Of a stretch of DNA of 13,419 nucleotides, positions 1 to 7,312 are shown one piece after another. The notes under the pieces are model-generated. The model had not been told where the DNA came from. It searched no databases and was given only the letters and a program-made list of their open reading frames with translations. Source of the DNA: Candidatus Bathyarchaeum sp. Lineage in GTDB: Archaea > Thermoproteota > Bathyarchaeia > Bathyarchaeales > Bathyarchaeaceae. Position 1 is the stretch's first letter. The number at the start of each line of letters is the position of its first letter. The position numbers and the translations under genes are program-made. The DNA is taken from positions 1-13,419 of the forward strand of contig PIXT01000030.1 in the NCBI GenBank assembly GCA_003096235.1, given 5' to 3'.

Positions 1-502
1 CAATTATCAAAACCGTATCACCTTTCGTGATGCCCGCTAGCCGTTGTCCTCTAACTGCACACGCTAAAGGCTCAATGAATGTTCCCTCCTCATAGGACAT
101 CTCTAGAGATAGCGTGTAAACTCCAGTTTCCACGTTAATTTTTGGCACCCGTATGTACTGAGAGAAACCGCCCGGAAAATAGTTTGTTGTGTGAAGTGTT
201 TCGCAGGCTGTATGCGAATCTTTGCGGCAGTAGCAGCATTGGTTGCAGGGCACATGATGAGAAACGAAAACTCGGTCTCCAGCCTTGTATTTTGTGACTT
301 TTTCTCCTACTTCTTCTATGATTCCTGTTGCTTCGTGCCCAAGCACTCGGGGCGCTTTGGGAAGCCTGTACCATTCTACCACATCTGTTCCACAGATTCC
401 GCTTGCCATGACTTTCAATAATATTTCGTCTGGTCCAATCTCTGGCTTAGGGACATCCTCAATTCTTATGTCCCGGTTATTGTGGTAGACCGCTACAAGC
501 AT
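1..502 (-). CDS. Zinc-dependent medium-chain alcohol/polyol dehydrogenase, N-terminal part (cut by window edge)
   Basis: NAD(P)-dependent alcohol dehydrogenase of the medium-chain (MDR) superfamily. Translating the minus strand from the ATG at 500-502 gives 167 residues before the window ends, covering the GroES-like catalytic domain. The catalytic zinc site is visible as C37 (GICGTD), H56-E57 (GHEATG) and E144 (EPLACA). The structural zinc site is a complete C86-X2-C89-X2-C92-X7-C100 set. The Rossmann NAD(P) domain lies beyond base 1. A GGTGA six bases before the ATG supports this start. The gene follows the aldolase by 27 bp on the same strand, so the two are probably co-transcribed and may act on related phosphorylated or free polyols. 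The exact substrate (threonine, sorbitol, butanediol or other) cannot be read from this half. Family assignment is firm; substrate is unknown. Confidence 0.93.
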   Translation of the reverse strand, partial: MLVAVYHNNRDIRIEDVPKPEIGPDEILLKVMASGICGTDVVEWYRLPKAPRVLGHEATGIIEEVGEKVTKYKAGDRVFVSHHVPCNQCCYCRKDSHTACETLHTTNYFPGGFSQYIRVPKINVETGVYTLSLEMSYEEGTFIEPLACAVRGQRLAGITKGDTVLII

Positions 503-529
503 TAGTTCACCAAAAATTAGAGGGGAGGT

Positions 530-1327
530 TTATGCTTCTCCCGCTTTTACTTGTTCAAAAAGTTGTTGGGCTTCTTTTGCTGTTAGGTTTTCGTGAATTA
601 TTCCACGTATACCCCGAATAACCGCTACAGGATACTGGTGCTGCCAGATGTTTCTTCCAAGATTAACGCCGATAGCTCCACACTGCATTCCGTCATACAC
701 GAACTCGAACACTTCCAGTGCAGTGTCTACTTTGGGTCCGCCTGCAATGACTACTGGAACAGGACAGCCATCAACAACTTTTGCAAAGTCTTCTTCGCAG
801 TAATATGTTTTGACTACTCGGGCGCCTAGCTCGGCTGCTATTCTAGAACACAAGCCTAGGTATCTTGCTGTACGCTTTTCAAGTTCTCTGCCAACCGCAG
901 TCACCGCCATGGTGGGTATACCGTAGTCTTCACATTGGTCAACAAGCCGTGAAAAACTCTTCAAAGTTTGGTGTTCATATTTGCCACCCACATAAATGGA
1001 CATGGATACGGCGCTGGCGTTAAGCCGAAGAATCTCGGTAATCGAGGTTAGCTGTTCCTCGTTGGAGAGGTCATCTCCTACTACGCTGTTGCCTCCTGAA
1101 ACCCTGAGAATCACAGGTTTTTCAATTGCCGGGTCTACACAGTTTCTGAGTACCCCTCGGGTCATCATTACGGCATCTGCGTATGGAATTAGCGGTTTTA
1201 TTGTTTCTCCAGGTTTTTCCAGTTTACGGGTTGGTCCCTGAAAATATCCGTGGTCAACGGGCAAAAAGAGGGCTTTTCCATCTTTTTGTATGAGCCTATT
1301 TAATCTGTTTTGAAGTCCCCACGCCAT
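530..1327 (-). CDS. Class I aldolase/thiolase of the DeoC/FbaB/LsrF family
   Basis: A 265-residue TIM-barrel Schiff-base aldolase. From memory it is closest to LsrF (3-hydroxy-5-phosphonooxypentane-2,4-dione thiolase) and archaeal FbaB-type fructose-bisphosphate aldolases. Seen directly: the LPVDHGYFQGPT strand near residues 22-33 with D25-H26, the Schiff-base lysine K173 in VVKTYY, the phosphate-binding IAGGPK near 194-199, and LGRNIWQH near 223-230. Length and end-to-end motif order fit the family. The start is placed at the second ATG (1325-1327) because GGGAGG sits 8 bases before it. An in-frame ATG at 1345 has no ribosome site and would add six residues. The stop codon of the upstream small gene lies one base before this ATG, so translation is probably coupled. 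A related option is the aldolase of the archaeal aromatic pathway (ADH/ADTH synthase), but the GYFQGP motif favours LsrF-like. The physiological substrate is not established. Confidence 0.92.
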   Translation of the reverse strand: MAWGLQNRLNRLIQKDGKALFLPVDHGYFQGPTRKLEKPGETIKPLIPYADAVMMTRGVLRNCVDPAIEKPVILRVSGGNSVVGDDLSNEEQLTSITEILRLNASAVSMSIYVGGKYEHQTLKSFSRLVDQCEDYGIPTMAVTAVGRELEKRTARYLGLCSRIAAELGARVVKTYYCEEDFAKVVDGCPVPVVIAGGPKVDTALEVFEFVYDGMQCGAIGVNLGRNIWQHQYPVAVIRGIRGIIHENLTAKEAQQLFEQVKAGEA

Positions 1328-1328
1328 C

Positions 1329-1559
1329 TTATTTTCCTCCCACATCTTGTGGTCTTACAATTAAATAGCCTTTTTCTATGAGCCAATGATGAAACTGCCA
1401 TGTAGTGTACCTGCATCCCGTGCTACACGTCTTTCTGACCTGTTCATACTCATTTGACCCTGAAGTCAACTTGTTTAGTTCAATTTGCACAGGACACTTC
1501 ACATCATTACAGAATTCTCTGCGCTTATAATCAACAAAACCTTCTATACTCAAACACAT
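1329..1559 (-). CDS. Small Cys-rich protein, function unknown, first gene of the aldolase operon
   Basis: About 76 residues from the ATG at 1557-1559; in-frame TTG (1568) and GTG (1562) starts are also possible. I do not recognise a named family. The protein carries C17 and C22 (EFCNDVKCPVQ) and C45 and C49 (KTCSTGC), a spaced C-X4-C and C-X3-C pair that could bind zinc or an iron-sulfur cluster. A second feature is the aromatic stretch TTWQFHHWLIEKGYLIVRP near residues 52-70. There is no signal peptide or membrane segment. Its stop codon TAA is one base from the aldolase ATG and its last codons hold the aldolase ribosome site. That arrangement, with the upstream BRE/TATA promoter, argues it is a real first cistron. 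A role as accessory factor or metal/redox partner of the aldolase or dehydrogenase is inference only. Confidence 0.75.
   Translation of the reverse strand: MCLSIEGFVDYKRREFCNDVKCPVQIELNKLTSGSNEYEQVRKTCSTGCRYTTWQFHHWLIEKGYLIVRPQDVGGK
1336..1341 (-). promoter_or_regulatory. Ribosome binding site of the aldolase gene
   Basis: GGGAGG on the minus strand, inside the last codons of the upstream small gene and 8 bases before the ATG at 1327. It decides that start over the in-frame ATG at 1345, which has no such site. Confidence 0.7.
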
Positions 1560-1594
1560 CACTCTCAAACAGCTTTTCCTTTTCGGGATGTCTG

Positions 1595-1608
1595 AAATAA
1601 AACTTTTC
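1595..1608 (-). promoter_or_regulatory. Probable BRE/TATA promoter of the small protein-aldolase-dehydrogenase operon
   Basis: The minus strand reads GAAAAG followed by TTTTATTT, a good archaeal BRE plus TATA pair. It lies about 36-50 bases before the first ATG (1559), giving a start of transcription near 1570 with a short leader. The 110 bases between this operon and the nuclease gene hold nothing else I can identify. Confidence 0.45.
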
Positions 1609-1680
1609 TAAATTAGGCTACTCGTTTTTGGGCGCTTTGTTCTTCAGTTTGTGTGTTTGTGTCTCATTGTTGGTAACAGT

Positions 1681-2568
1681 TTATCTTGGTGGCACAAGAT
1701 TCATTGTCGTAACTGCTTCAGCGACATCGTTAGGCCATAGAAAAATTCGGTTGTATGTTTTAACTTTGAAGTAGTCCTGAGGATAAAAAACCTCTCTTGT
1801 GGTCATGTCTACGCAGTAGCGGCTAATCCATCCACCCTTAACATAGCGATTAAGGTCTTCTCCATCAACTAATCTCTGCGTGATCTGGTAAAGTTTTACA
1901 CACATTCGGAACTCGTATCCTGTAAGAGTCATCGGGTCAGCCCAAATCCCCAACTTGTTATCAACTGCATCTTTTGCAGCTTTCTGAAGCAAAACCAAAT
2001 CAGGGTAACTAGGTATGCTGGGGTAAATCGGAAAAGATGCAGCCCATCCAGCTTCAACTAGCAGTAAGTTGAATGTGGCTCTGTCCATGCGAGACATTGT
2101 ATCAAGTTCTTTTGATGTGTAGCTGGGAGCAATATACGCCAAAAGCCGACCGTACGAATCGAAATGTTCATCAGCCGCATGTACGAACAGGTTTCGTTTC
2201 TTACCGCCGGGTGGCTTTAACTTGTTATCTACTAAAGTTTTGAAGAATGTTTTTGCTTGATTGCCCTGTTGTTCCTGAAGGGTTCCAGCTTGTCCTGTGG
2301 CTAGTTTGGGTAATAGATATTGGCCTAAATCGTTTTGTATGGGGGCTTCTCCTGATTGTATCCAAGTTGCTAATTGGGCAAGGTTTGCATCTTGTTTTGA
2401 TGGTTTTTTGTTGTTCGGATAGTGTAATTCAGGTGCGTCGATGCTGAGCATTCGTATTGCTACAGAGATTTTAACTGTGTCTGCATCTGATGTGCTTATA
2501 AGATTTTTTTTCCCCAGAGAATCTACTGTGAGGCTCGCGGGGTCCCAGAAAATACTCACTTTTGACAT
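1681..2568 (-). CDS. Staphylococcal nuclease (SNase/thermonuclease)-fold protein, probably intracellular
   Basis: A 295-residue protein with an SNase OB-fold domain. Residues matching the Staphylococcus aureus catalytic set are all present: D28 and D30 in the DADT motif (calcium side), R39, D44 and E47 in IRMLSIDAPE, and R141 in DSYGR. Later family marks are NLLLVEAGWA near 167-176 and AKDAVDNKLGIW near 198-209. An active Ca-dependent nuclease is therefore plausible. Two things are odd. About 93 residues separate the catalytic E and R, where the classical enzyme has 43, so there is an insertion of roughly 50 residues. About 80 residues also extend past the SNase core with no domain I recognise. 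No signal peptide is seen. The start is the ATG at 2568 because GGGGGAG lies 6 bases before it; an ATG at 2583 sits upstream of that site and is unlikely. Confidence 0.9.
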   Translation of the reverse strand: MSKVSIFWDPASLTVDSLGKKNLISTSDADTVKISVAIRMLSIDAPELHYPNNKKPSKQDANLAQLATWIQSGEAPIQNDLGQYLLPKLATGQAGTLQEQQGNQAKTFFKTLVDNKLKPPGGKKRNLFVHAADEHFDSYGRLLAYIAPSYTSKELDTMSRMDRATFNLLLVEAGWAASFPIYPSIPSYPDLVLLQKAAKDAVDNKLGIWADPMTLTGYEFRMCVKLYQITQRLVDGEDLNRYVKGGWISRYCVDMTTREVFYPQDYFKVKTYNRIFLWPNDVAEAVTTMNLVPPR

Positions 2569-2574
2569 TACTAT

Positions 2575-2581
2575 CTCCCCC
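2575..2581 (-). promoter_or_regulatory. Ribosome binding site of the nuclease gene
   Basis: GGGGGAG on the minus strand, 6 bases before the ATG at 2568. It overlaps the alternative ATG codon at 2583, which decides the start in favour of 2568. Confidence 0.65.
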
Positions 2582-2610
2582 ATCTATCGAATCAGATATG
2601 TGTCGTAACG

Positions 2611-2622
2611 ATTTAAATTTTG
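2611..2622 (-). promoter_or_regulatory. Probable promoter of the nuclease gene
   Basis: The minus strand reads ACAAAATTTAAAT, a BRE/TATA-like element about 45-52 bases before the nuclease ATG. The divergent intergenic stretch 2569-2857 must also hold the thioredoxin reductase promoter. Its best candidate is the AT-rich TTCTTATTT near 2815-2823, which is weak. I see no gene, RNA or repeat in this stretch. Confidence 0.4.
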
Positions 2623-2857
2623 TGTAAACTATTCTTGTTGACAAAAGTTATGTTTTAATATACAATATTCACCAATAAAGGAATCAATACTGTAAGCTTG
2701 AAATTTTTAATGAAAATCTTTCTCAAGTCGCTACAATAATTGTGCACTGAATTCACCTTTTTTGATTACCTGCCACAATCATACTCCCTGAAAGCTTCGA
2801 TGTTGGAAAGAAAATTCTTATTTGGCGTGTATAACTTTATGATTTCGTTAGGAAGTG

Positions 2858-3775
2858 ATGTTGTTGTATGATGTTATAGTTCTTGGTTCTGGACCAGCTG
2901 GCTTGACAGCTTCCATTTACACTAGTAGAGCTGGGTTGAAGACTCTTGTTGTTGCAGGAGCAATGTGGGGCGGTCAACTAATGCTCACGCGGGAAGTCGA
3001 AAATTTTCCTGGGTTCGAAAACGGAATACTTGGACCAGAGCTTATGGCTGCGATGCGTAAACAGGCTGAACGTTGCGGCGCAGAACTAATCTTTGAACAT
3101 GCTGTCTCTACCGACTTGCAGTCTAAGCCCTTCAAGGTAACTGTAGGAAACAAGCTTTACGAAGCGAAGACTGTAATCATAGCAACTGGAGCTTCGGCTA
3201 AGTGGTTGGGTCTAAAAAGCGAAACACGGCTTAGAGGCAGAGGCGTTTCCGTTTGCGCTACATGCGATGCGCCCTTTTTCAGGAACAAGAAAGTTGTGGT
3301 TGTTGGGGGTGGTGACACCGCCATGGAAGAGGCTCTGTTTTTGTCTAAGGTTGTGAGTGAAGTTAAAGTTATTCACAGGCGGGATAAGTTGCGGGCTTGT
3401 AAGTGTCTTCAGGAGAGTGCCTTCGCGGATCCGAAGATATCGTTTGTGTGGAATAGCACGGTCACTGATGTTATGGGCAAAGACAGGGTAGACGGTGTAA
3501 AACTTAGAAACGTTGTTTCTGGCGAAGAGTCTGTTCTCTCGTGTGATGCTGTCTTTTTAGCTATCGGCTACACGCCCAACACGGGCATATTCAAGGAGCA
3601 AATTGAACTGGATGAAACAGGCTACATTGTAGTCCATGAAGAGACACGGACCAACATAGAGGGAGTCTTTGTTGCTGGCGATGTGGCAGATTACCGTTAC
3701 CGCCAAGCTATTGCAGCCGCTGGGTCTGGATGTAAAGCTGCCCTTGATGCAGAAAAATTTCTGATAGGTGCTTAG
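2858..3775 (+). CDS. trxB: Thioredoxin-disulfide reductase (NADPH, FAD)
   Basis: A complete 305-residue low-molecular-weight thioredoxin reductase, the cytosolic flavoenzyme that passes electrons from NADPH through FAD and a CXXC disulfide to thioredoxin-like proteins. Visible motifs in order: FAD-binding GSGPAG at 10-15, the GGQLMLTREVENFPG flavin-contact stretch near 38-52, the ATG motif at 110-112, redox-active C133-A-T-C136, NADPH-binding GGGDTAME at 150-157 with HRR at 173-175 for the 2'-phosphate, and the second FAD segment VFVAGDV near 270-276. Length is typical. The ATG at 2858 is preferred over an adjoining GTG at 2855 because the GGAAGTGA just before it resembles a ribosome site. 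It is transcribed alone and divergently from the nuclease. No thioredoxin gene is in the window. The HRR motif argues for NADPH, and for true TrxR over the ferredoxin-NADP reductase relatives that lack CXXC. Confidence 0.95.
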   Translation: MLLYDVIVLGSGPAGLTASIYTSRAGLKTLVVAGAMWGGQLMLTREVENFPGFENGILGPELMAAMRKQAERCGAELIFEHAVSTDLQSKPFKVTVGNKLYEAKTVIIATGASAKWLGLKSETRLRGRGVSVCATCDAPFFRNKKVVVVGGGDTAMEEALFLSKVVSEVKVIHRRDKLRACKCLQESAFADPKISFVWNSTVTDVMGKDRVDGVKLRNVVSGEESVLSCDAVFLAIGYTPNTGIFKEQIELDETGYIVVHEETRTNIEGVFVAGDVADYRYRQAIAAAGSGCKAALDAEKFLIGA

Positions 3776-3916
3776 TCGGTTCCATTTTTTCATAAAAGTT
3801 TTGGAAATATTATGTTGCCGTCTGGACTGACAAAGCTTTTACACCTGATGCACAATAAACTGCTTGAATGTTTCTCCACAAAATAGGGGTAGCGGAGAAA
3901 ATGGGAAGAATCAGTC

Positions 3917-5143
3917 ATGAGTGTACAATCTTACTCGAAAAAGTTGGGAATCGTCGGCAAACCTAATACTGGAAAATCAACGTTTTTTTCTGCTGCGACC
4001 CTAATTCCTGTGGATATCGGAAATTATCCTTTTACCACCATTAAGCCCAACAGAGGCATAGGATATCTAAGAACTCCATGCGTCCACACTGAATTCAATG
4101 TTGAAGATAACCCAAAAAATTCCCTGTGCCTAAATGGAATTAGACTGGTTCCAGTTGAGTTAATTGACATAGCAGGGCTTGTTCCCGGAGCATGGGAAGG
4201 ACGGGGATTAGGAAACCAATTCTTAGACGAAATTAGAAGAGCCGATGCCCTTCTCCATGTAGTTGACGCTTCAGGGTCAACAGACTGCGAAGGAAAAATC
4301 TGTAAAAAGGGTTCACATGACCCCTTGGAGGATGTTAAGTTTCTTGAGAATGAAATAACCATGTGGATGAACCAGATACTAAAAAAGGACTGGGCTAAAA
4401 TGGCTAGAACCGCTGGTTCCGGCAAAGATGATTTGGTTTCTCTTCTTGAATCGCGTTTAAGCGGTTTAGCCATCAAAAGATATCACATAATTGAAAGTCT
4501 AAGAAAAACCGAGCTTAACATGGATAAACCTGAACACTGGACCGACGAGGATATCATAAAATTTTTGGATATTCTGCGAAGCGTCTCCAAGCCAACTTTG
4601 ATTGCAGCCAACAAGATTGATCTTCCAACAGCAGAAGAAAATGTTGAGCGGCTAAAAGAAAGTGGATACACTGTTGTTGCTTGTAGTGCAGAAGCAGAAC
4701 TTGCACTTAGAAGAGCAGGAGAAAAAGGCTTAATCGATTATACGCCTGGAAACTGCAAGTTAAAAATAACAAATTCTGGTAAACTTAATGAAGCTCAAAA
4801 AAGAGCATTGAATTCTATTCAGGAACAGATTTTGTTCAAATTTGGGTCTACTGGTGTTCAAGAAGCCATTAACACCGCGTTTGTTGAGTTGTTGCAGATG
4901 GTTGCGGTTTATCCAGTGGAAGATAGCGAGCATTTAAGTGACCATAAGGGCAGAGTGTTGCCTGACGTGTACCTTGTACCGTATGGAACTACTGTTCGTC
5001 AACTTGCTTACATTATCCACACTGAACTTGGAGACAGCTTCATTTATGCAATTGATATCCGCGGAAAAAACAGAATCGGAGAAGACTATGTGCTCAAGGA
5101 CAGGGACGTAGTTTCGATAGTCAGCGCCAAGAAAAGAGGATAA
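3917..5143 (+). CDS. OBG/YchF-related GTPase with C-terminal TGS domain
   Basis: A 408-residue TRAFAC-class GTPase, the archaeal relative of YchF/OLA1 and DRG, probably ribosome-associated. G1 is GKPNTGKS at 14-21. The G2 region is YPFTT at 37-41. G3 is DIAGLVPG at 84-91, with a hydrophobic residue where Ras has the catalytic glutamine, as known for this class. G4 is NKID at 232-235, and G5 is around ACSAEAE at 255-261. A helical insertion (about 130-215) follows G3, and a TGS domain occupies about 330-406. Bacterial and eukaryotic YchF proteins have NxxE at G4 and prefer ATP; the intact NKID here predicts GTP. The start is the ATG at 3917; an earlier ATG at 3901 is out of frame and the ribosome site is weak. 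It ends 4 bp from the convergent prenyltransferase. Family is certain; the ribosomal step it serves is not. Confidence 0.95.
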   Translation: MSVQSYSKKLGIVGKPNTGKSTFFSAATLIPVDIGNYPFTTIKPNRGIGYLRTPCVHTEFNVEDNPKNSLCLNGIRLVPVELIDIAGLVPGAWEGRGLGNQFLDEIRRADALLHVVDASGSTDCEGKICKKGSHDPLEDVKFLENEITMWMNQILKKDWAKMARTAGSGKDDLVSLLESRLSGLAIKRYHIIESLRKTELNMDKPEHWTDEDIIKFLDILRSVSKPTLIAANKIDLPTAEENVERLKESGYTVVACSAEAELALRRAGEKGLIDYTPGNCKLKITNSGKLNEAQKRALNSIQEQILFKFGSTGVQEAINTAFVELLQMVAVYPVEDSEHLSDHKGRVLPDVYLVPYGTTVRQLAYIIHTELGDSFIYAIDIRGKNRIGEDYVLKDRDVVSIVSAKKRG

Positions 5144-5147
5144 CTTT

Positions 5148-5930
5148 TTACTTGCCGAAGCGGCGCTTTCGTCTCTGGTATGTTCTAACAGCGCGCAGAA
5201 GGTCTATGCGCCTGAAGTCTGGCCAGTTTATATCTACAAAACAGAGTTCGCTGTAAGCGGACTGCCACGAGAGAAAACCGCTGAGTCGTTCTTCTCCCGA
5301 GGTTCTGATAATTAGGTCAGCATCCTGTTTTGGCATATGAGCTGTGTAGAGGTAGTTCTCAAAAAGGGGCTCGTTAATGTTCTCAATTTTCAGTTCGCCG
5401 TTTTTCACTTCTTCAGCTATTTTCTTTGTCGCATCAACGATTTCTGCTCTTCCACCATACGCTAAAGCAACATTCAAGAACCGTTCATTATATGTTTTTG
5501 TTGCTTCTTCTACTCGTTGGATTACCTCTTGAATCGGTTTAGGTAAAAGATCTGTGCGTCCTATGGCTTTAACTCTAATTTTGTTTTCATGTATTCTGTC
5601 GTTTTCGAGGATTGACCGCAGTTTTTCTTCAATCAATTTCATAATCTCTTCCACTTCTTCTGTGGAACGGCAAAAGTTTTCGGTTGAAAAAGCGTATAGG
5701 GTAATGAATTTTACTTCTAGTTCTAGGCACCAATCCATCAGTTCATCGATCTTGTTGGCGCCATGGCGATGACCGACCCCTGATATCAGAGATTTATTGG
5801 ACGCCCATCTGCGGTTTCCGTCAAGTATAATTGCAACATGTTCTGGATTCTTTCCATCTTTAATTTGTAACCACAGCCACTTCTCGTATACCTTGTAGAT
5901 TCCCAAAAGAGAGAGCAAACCTTCAAGCAT
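5148..5930 (-). CDS. uppS: Cis-prenyltransferase (undecaprenyl/dolichyl diphosphate synthase type)
   Basis: A 260-residue isoprenyl transferase. It condenses isopentenyl diphosphate onto an allylic primer in cis to build the long polyprenyl carrier lipid, which in archaea feeds N-glycosylation and surface glycans. Family regions appear in order: HVAIILDGNRRWA at 31-43 with catalytic D37 and N39, the GHRHGANK helix at 53-60, TLYAFSTENF at 77-86, ALAYGGRAEI at 155-164, and the C-terminal RTSGEERLSGFLSW block at 209-222 followed by AYSEL. Length is normal for the family, with a roughly 25-residue N-terminal extension ahead of the core that is common in archaea. The ATG at 5930 follows AAAGGA by 8 bases. 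The gene faces the GTPase gene tail to tail with only 4 bp between stops. Chain length of the product cannot be read from sequence alone. Confidence 0.96.
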   Translation of the reverse strand: MLEGLLSLLGIYKVYEKWLWLQIKDGKNPEHVAIILDGNRRWASNKSLISGVGHRHGANKIDELMDWCLELEVKFITLYAFSTENFCRSTEEVEEIMKLIEEKLRSILENDRIHENKIRVKAIGRTDLLPKPIQEVIQRVEEATKTYNERFLNVALAYGGRAEIVDATKKIAEEVKNGELKIENINEPLFENYLYTAHMPKQDADLIIRTSGEERLSGFLSWQSAYSELCFVDINWPDFRRIDLLRAVRTYQRRKRRFGK

Positions 5931-5981
5931 GTTGTTTATCCTTTTTTATTATATGGGTGCCAGAGATACATGACCTATTTA

Positions 5982-5996
5982 GATAATAAATCTTTC
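5982..5996 (-). promoter_or_regulatory. Probable promoter of the cis-prenyltransferase gene
   Basis: The minus strand reads GAAAG then ATTTATTATC, a BRE/TATA-like pair about 52-66 bases before the ATG at 5930. It lies in the 82-bp gap after the DUF373 gene start region is excluded, so the prenyltransferase probably has its own transcript. Confidence 0.4.
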
Positions 5997-6012
5997 AATT
6001 ATACCGAAGTTT

Positions 6013-7203
6013 TTAGGCTTGTAGCTGATCGGTATGTTCGTTTTCCTCAAAATCATCTATCGGCTCTTGTGATCCTTTAAAGTAGTTACTGTATTTTCTG
6101 CGTAACAATAAGACTGTTAAGAACGTGGACACTATCACAGGTATGCCTCCAATGATGGCGTAAATCAGCGTTTTGTAATCGGCGCCTGGATTAATGAAAA
6201 TTGTTGATGTCTCAGCAAATATAACCGACGACCATGCTACACCAATTATTATAACAATTGTACGCCACAACCGCAAGTCATGCTCAAAGAACCATCTAAC
6301 CGCCCTTCCTGAAAGTATAACACACATGCCAATCGCTATGAGGTATGTTGAGTGCAAAAGAAACTCTCCGATAAGTCTTGGAAACATTGCAAATACGTCA
6401 TCTATCGTATTAGCTACGTTTGCCACTGCGGTTCCTCCTAGATATCCACCAACAAGAATTAGCAGTATTCCTGCACTCGCTGAAAATCCTGCTATTTGAA
6501 CTGTGAATGGAGGTGGGGAGTATTCTCTTATCCATTTGACAAAGTTATCCGCTGTTTTGTCGAGCATGAATCCTCGAAGAACAAGGAATGCGCCTATGAT
6601 TACTCCAAGCGCGGGTATGGCGTACTTTAAACCATCCTCGATAAATGCTAGGGCACCTAAAACTACCAATAGGATTCCTGGGAGCCCAAGGATCATTCTG
6701 GAATATTTCGGGTTTTCTACAAGGACTTTCATGTATCTGGAAAAGATTGCAGCTGTTTCTTCGATGGATTTGCTGTGCTGTATTACAATTCTTCTAACCG
6801 AAGTAACTGGAACTCTTGATTCAATAAGCGGCAGTACCATCTCGTCTGTGTACCCGTCGGTAACTAGGATAACGTCTGTTGCTTTAAACTCTTGTAGAAC
6901 CTCGGTGAGTTCGGATACAAGTTGCCTGTCAGCCTCTACGCCCTCCAAGTCGGAGCCTGCAATTGTTGCAACTTCGTACTCTTCACCTTTTGCACTCTTT
7001 TTCAGGTTATCGTAAATTCGGACAGCTTCAAACATGGCGTTGGCGTCGGCTTCTTCAGGGTCTCTGAGGGCTAGGCTTGCAGCAGCATTTACGTTTTCTT
7101 TTCTTCCAAGGACGGGCGTGTTAATTCCTGCCTTCATTCCGATGTCGTCGTCCCTGTCGACACATAAAATAAGAATACGTTCCGCCTTTGCTGCTGTAGG
7201 CAT
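6013..7203 (-). CDS. DUF373 family integral membrane protein
   Basis: A 396-residue archaeal DUF373 protein of unknown function. The first ~165 residues are soluble, with RILILCVDRDDDIG at 9-22, the PVLGRKENVNAAASLALRDPEEADANAMF block at about 30-58 split over two conserved runs, and ILVTDGYTDE near 112-121. This part resembles an alpha/beta nucleotide- or metal-binding domain, given its acidic loops, but no function is proven. Six hydrophobic segments follow at about 170-188, 192-211, 235-256, 282-299, 315-331 and 345-367. The tail is acidic and hydrophilic. The ATG at 7203 is chosen, with GGGG 9 bases upstream; a TTG at 7209 is possible but poorer. A perfect 8-bp inverted repeat lies about 65 bp upstream. 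The gene sits between its own promoter region and the prenyltransferase; no functional partner is evident. Confidence 0.92.
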   Translation of the reverse strand: MPTAAKAERILILCVDRDDDIGMKAGINTPVLGRKENVNAAASLALRDPEEADANAMFEAVRIYDNLKKSAKGEEYEVATIAGSDLEGVEADRQLVSELTEVLQEFKATDVILVTDGYTDEMVLPLIESRVPVTSVRRIVIQHSKSIEETAAIFSRYMKVLVENPKYSRMILGLPGILLVVLGALAFIEDGLKYAIPALGVIIGAFLVLRGFMLDKTADNFVKWIREYSPPPFTVQIAGFSASAGILLILVGGYLGGTAVANVANTIDDVFAMFPRLIGEFLLHSTYLIAIGMCVILSGRAVRWFFEHDLRLWRTIVIIIGVAWSSVIFAETSTIFINPGADYKTLIYAIIGGIPVIVSTFLTVLLLRRKYSNYFKGSQEPIDDFEENEHTDQLQA

Positions 7204-7268
7204 TTTCAATATCCCCTTATATTATTCTTTATTTGGAGGCACACTTTAATTTTGTCTTTATTTTTTTG

Positions 7269-7288
7269 TATTCACGATTCCGTGAATA
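7269..7288. repeat. Perfect 8-bp inverted repeat upstream of the DUF373 gene
   Basis: TATTCACG, four bases, then CGTGAATA. It lies between the coiled-coil gene stop (7313) and the DUF373 start (7203), both on the minus strand. Read on the minus strand, the repeat is followed by an A-rich run rather than a U-run, so it does not look like a terminator for the coiled-coil gene. A regulator binding site upstream of the DUF373 promoter is the better guess. Confidence 0.5.
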
Positions 7289-7312
7289 ACATTTGATTGT
7301 GTCTACCAAAAA

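Noticed and set aside
4024..4476. 150-residue minus-strand open frame
   Set aside because: It is wholly antisense to the GTPase gene, inside its G1-to-insertion region, and is a shadow of that coding sequence.
6503..7015. 170-residue plus-strand open frame
   Set aside because: Antisense to the DUF373 gene; serine-rich composition typical of a reverse-frame shadow.
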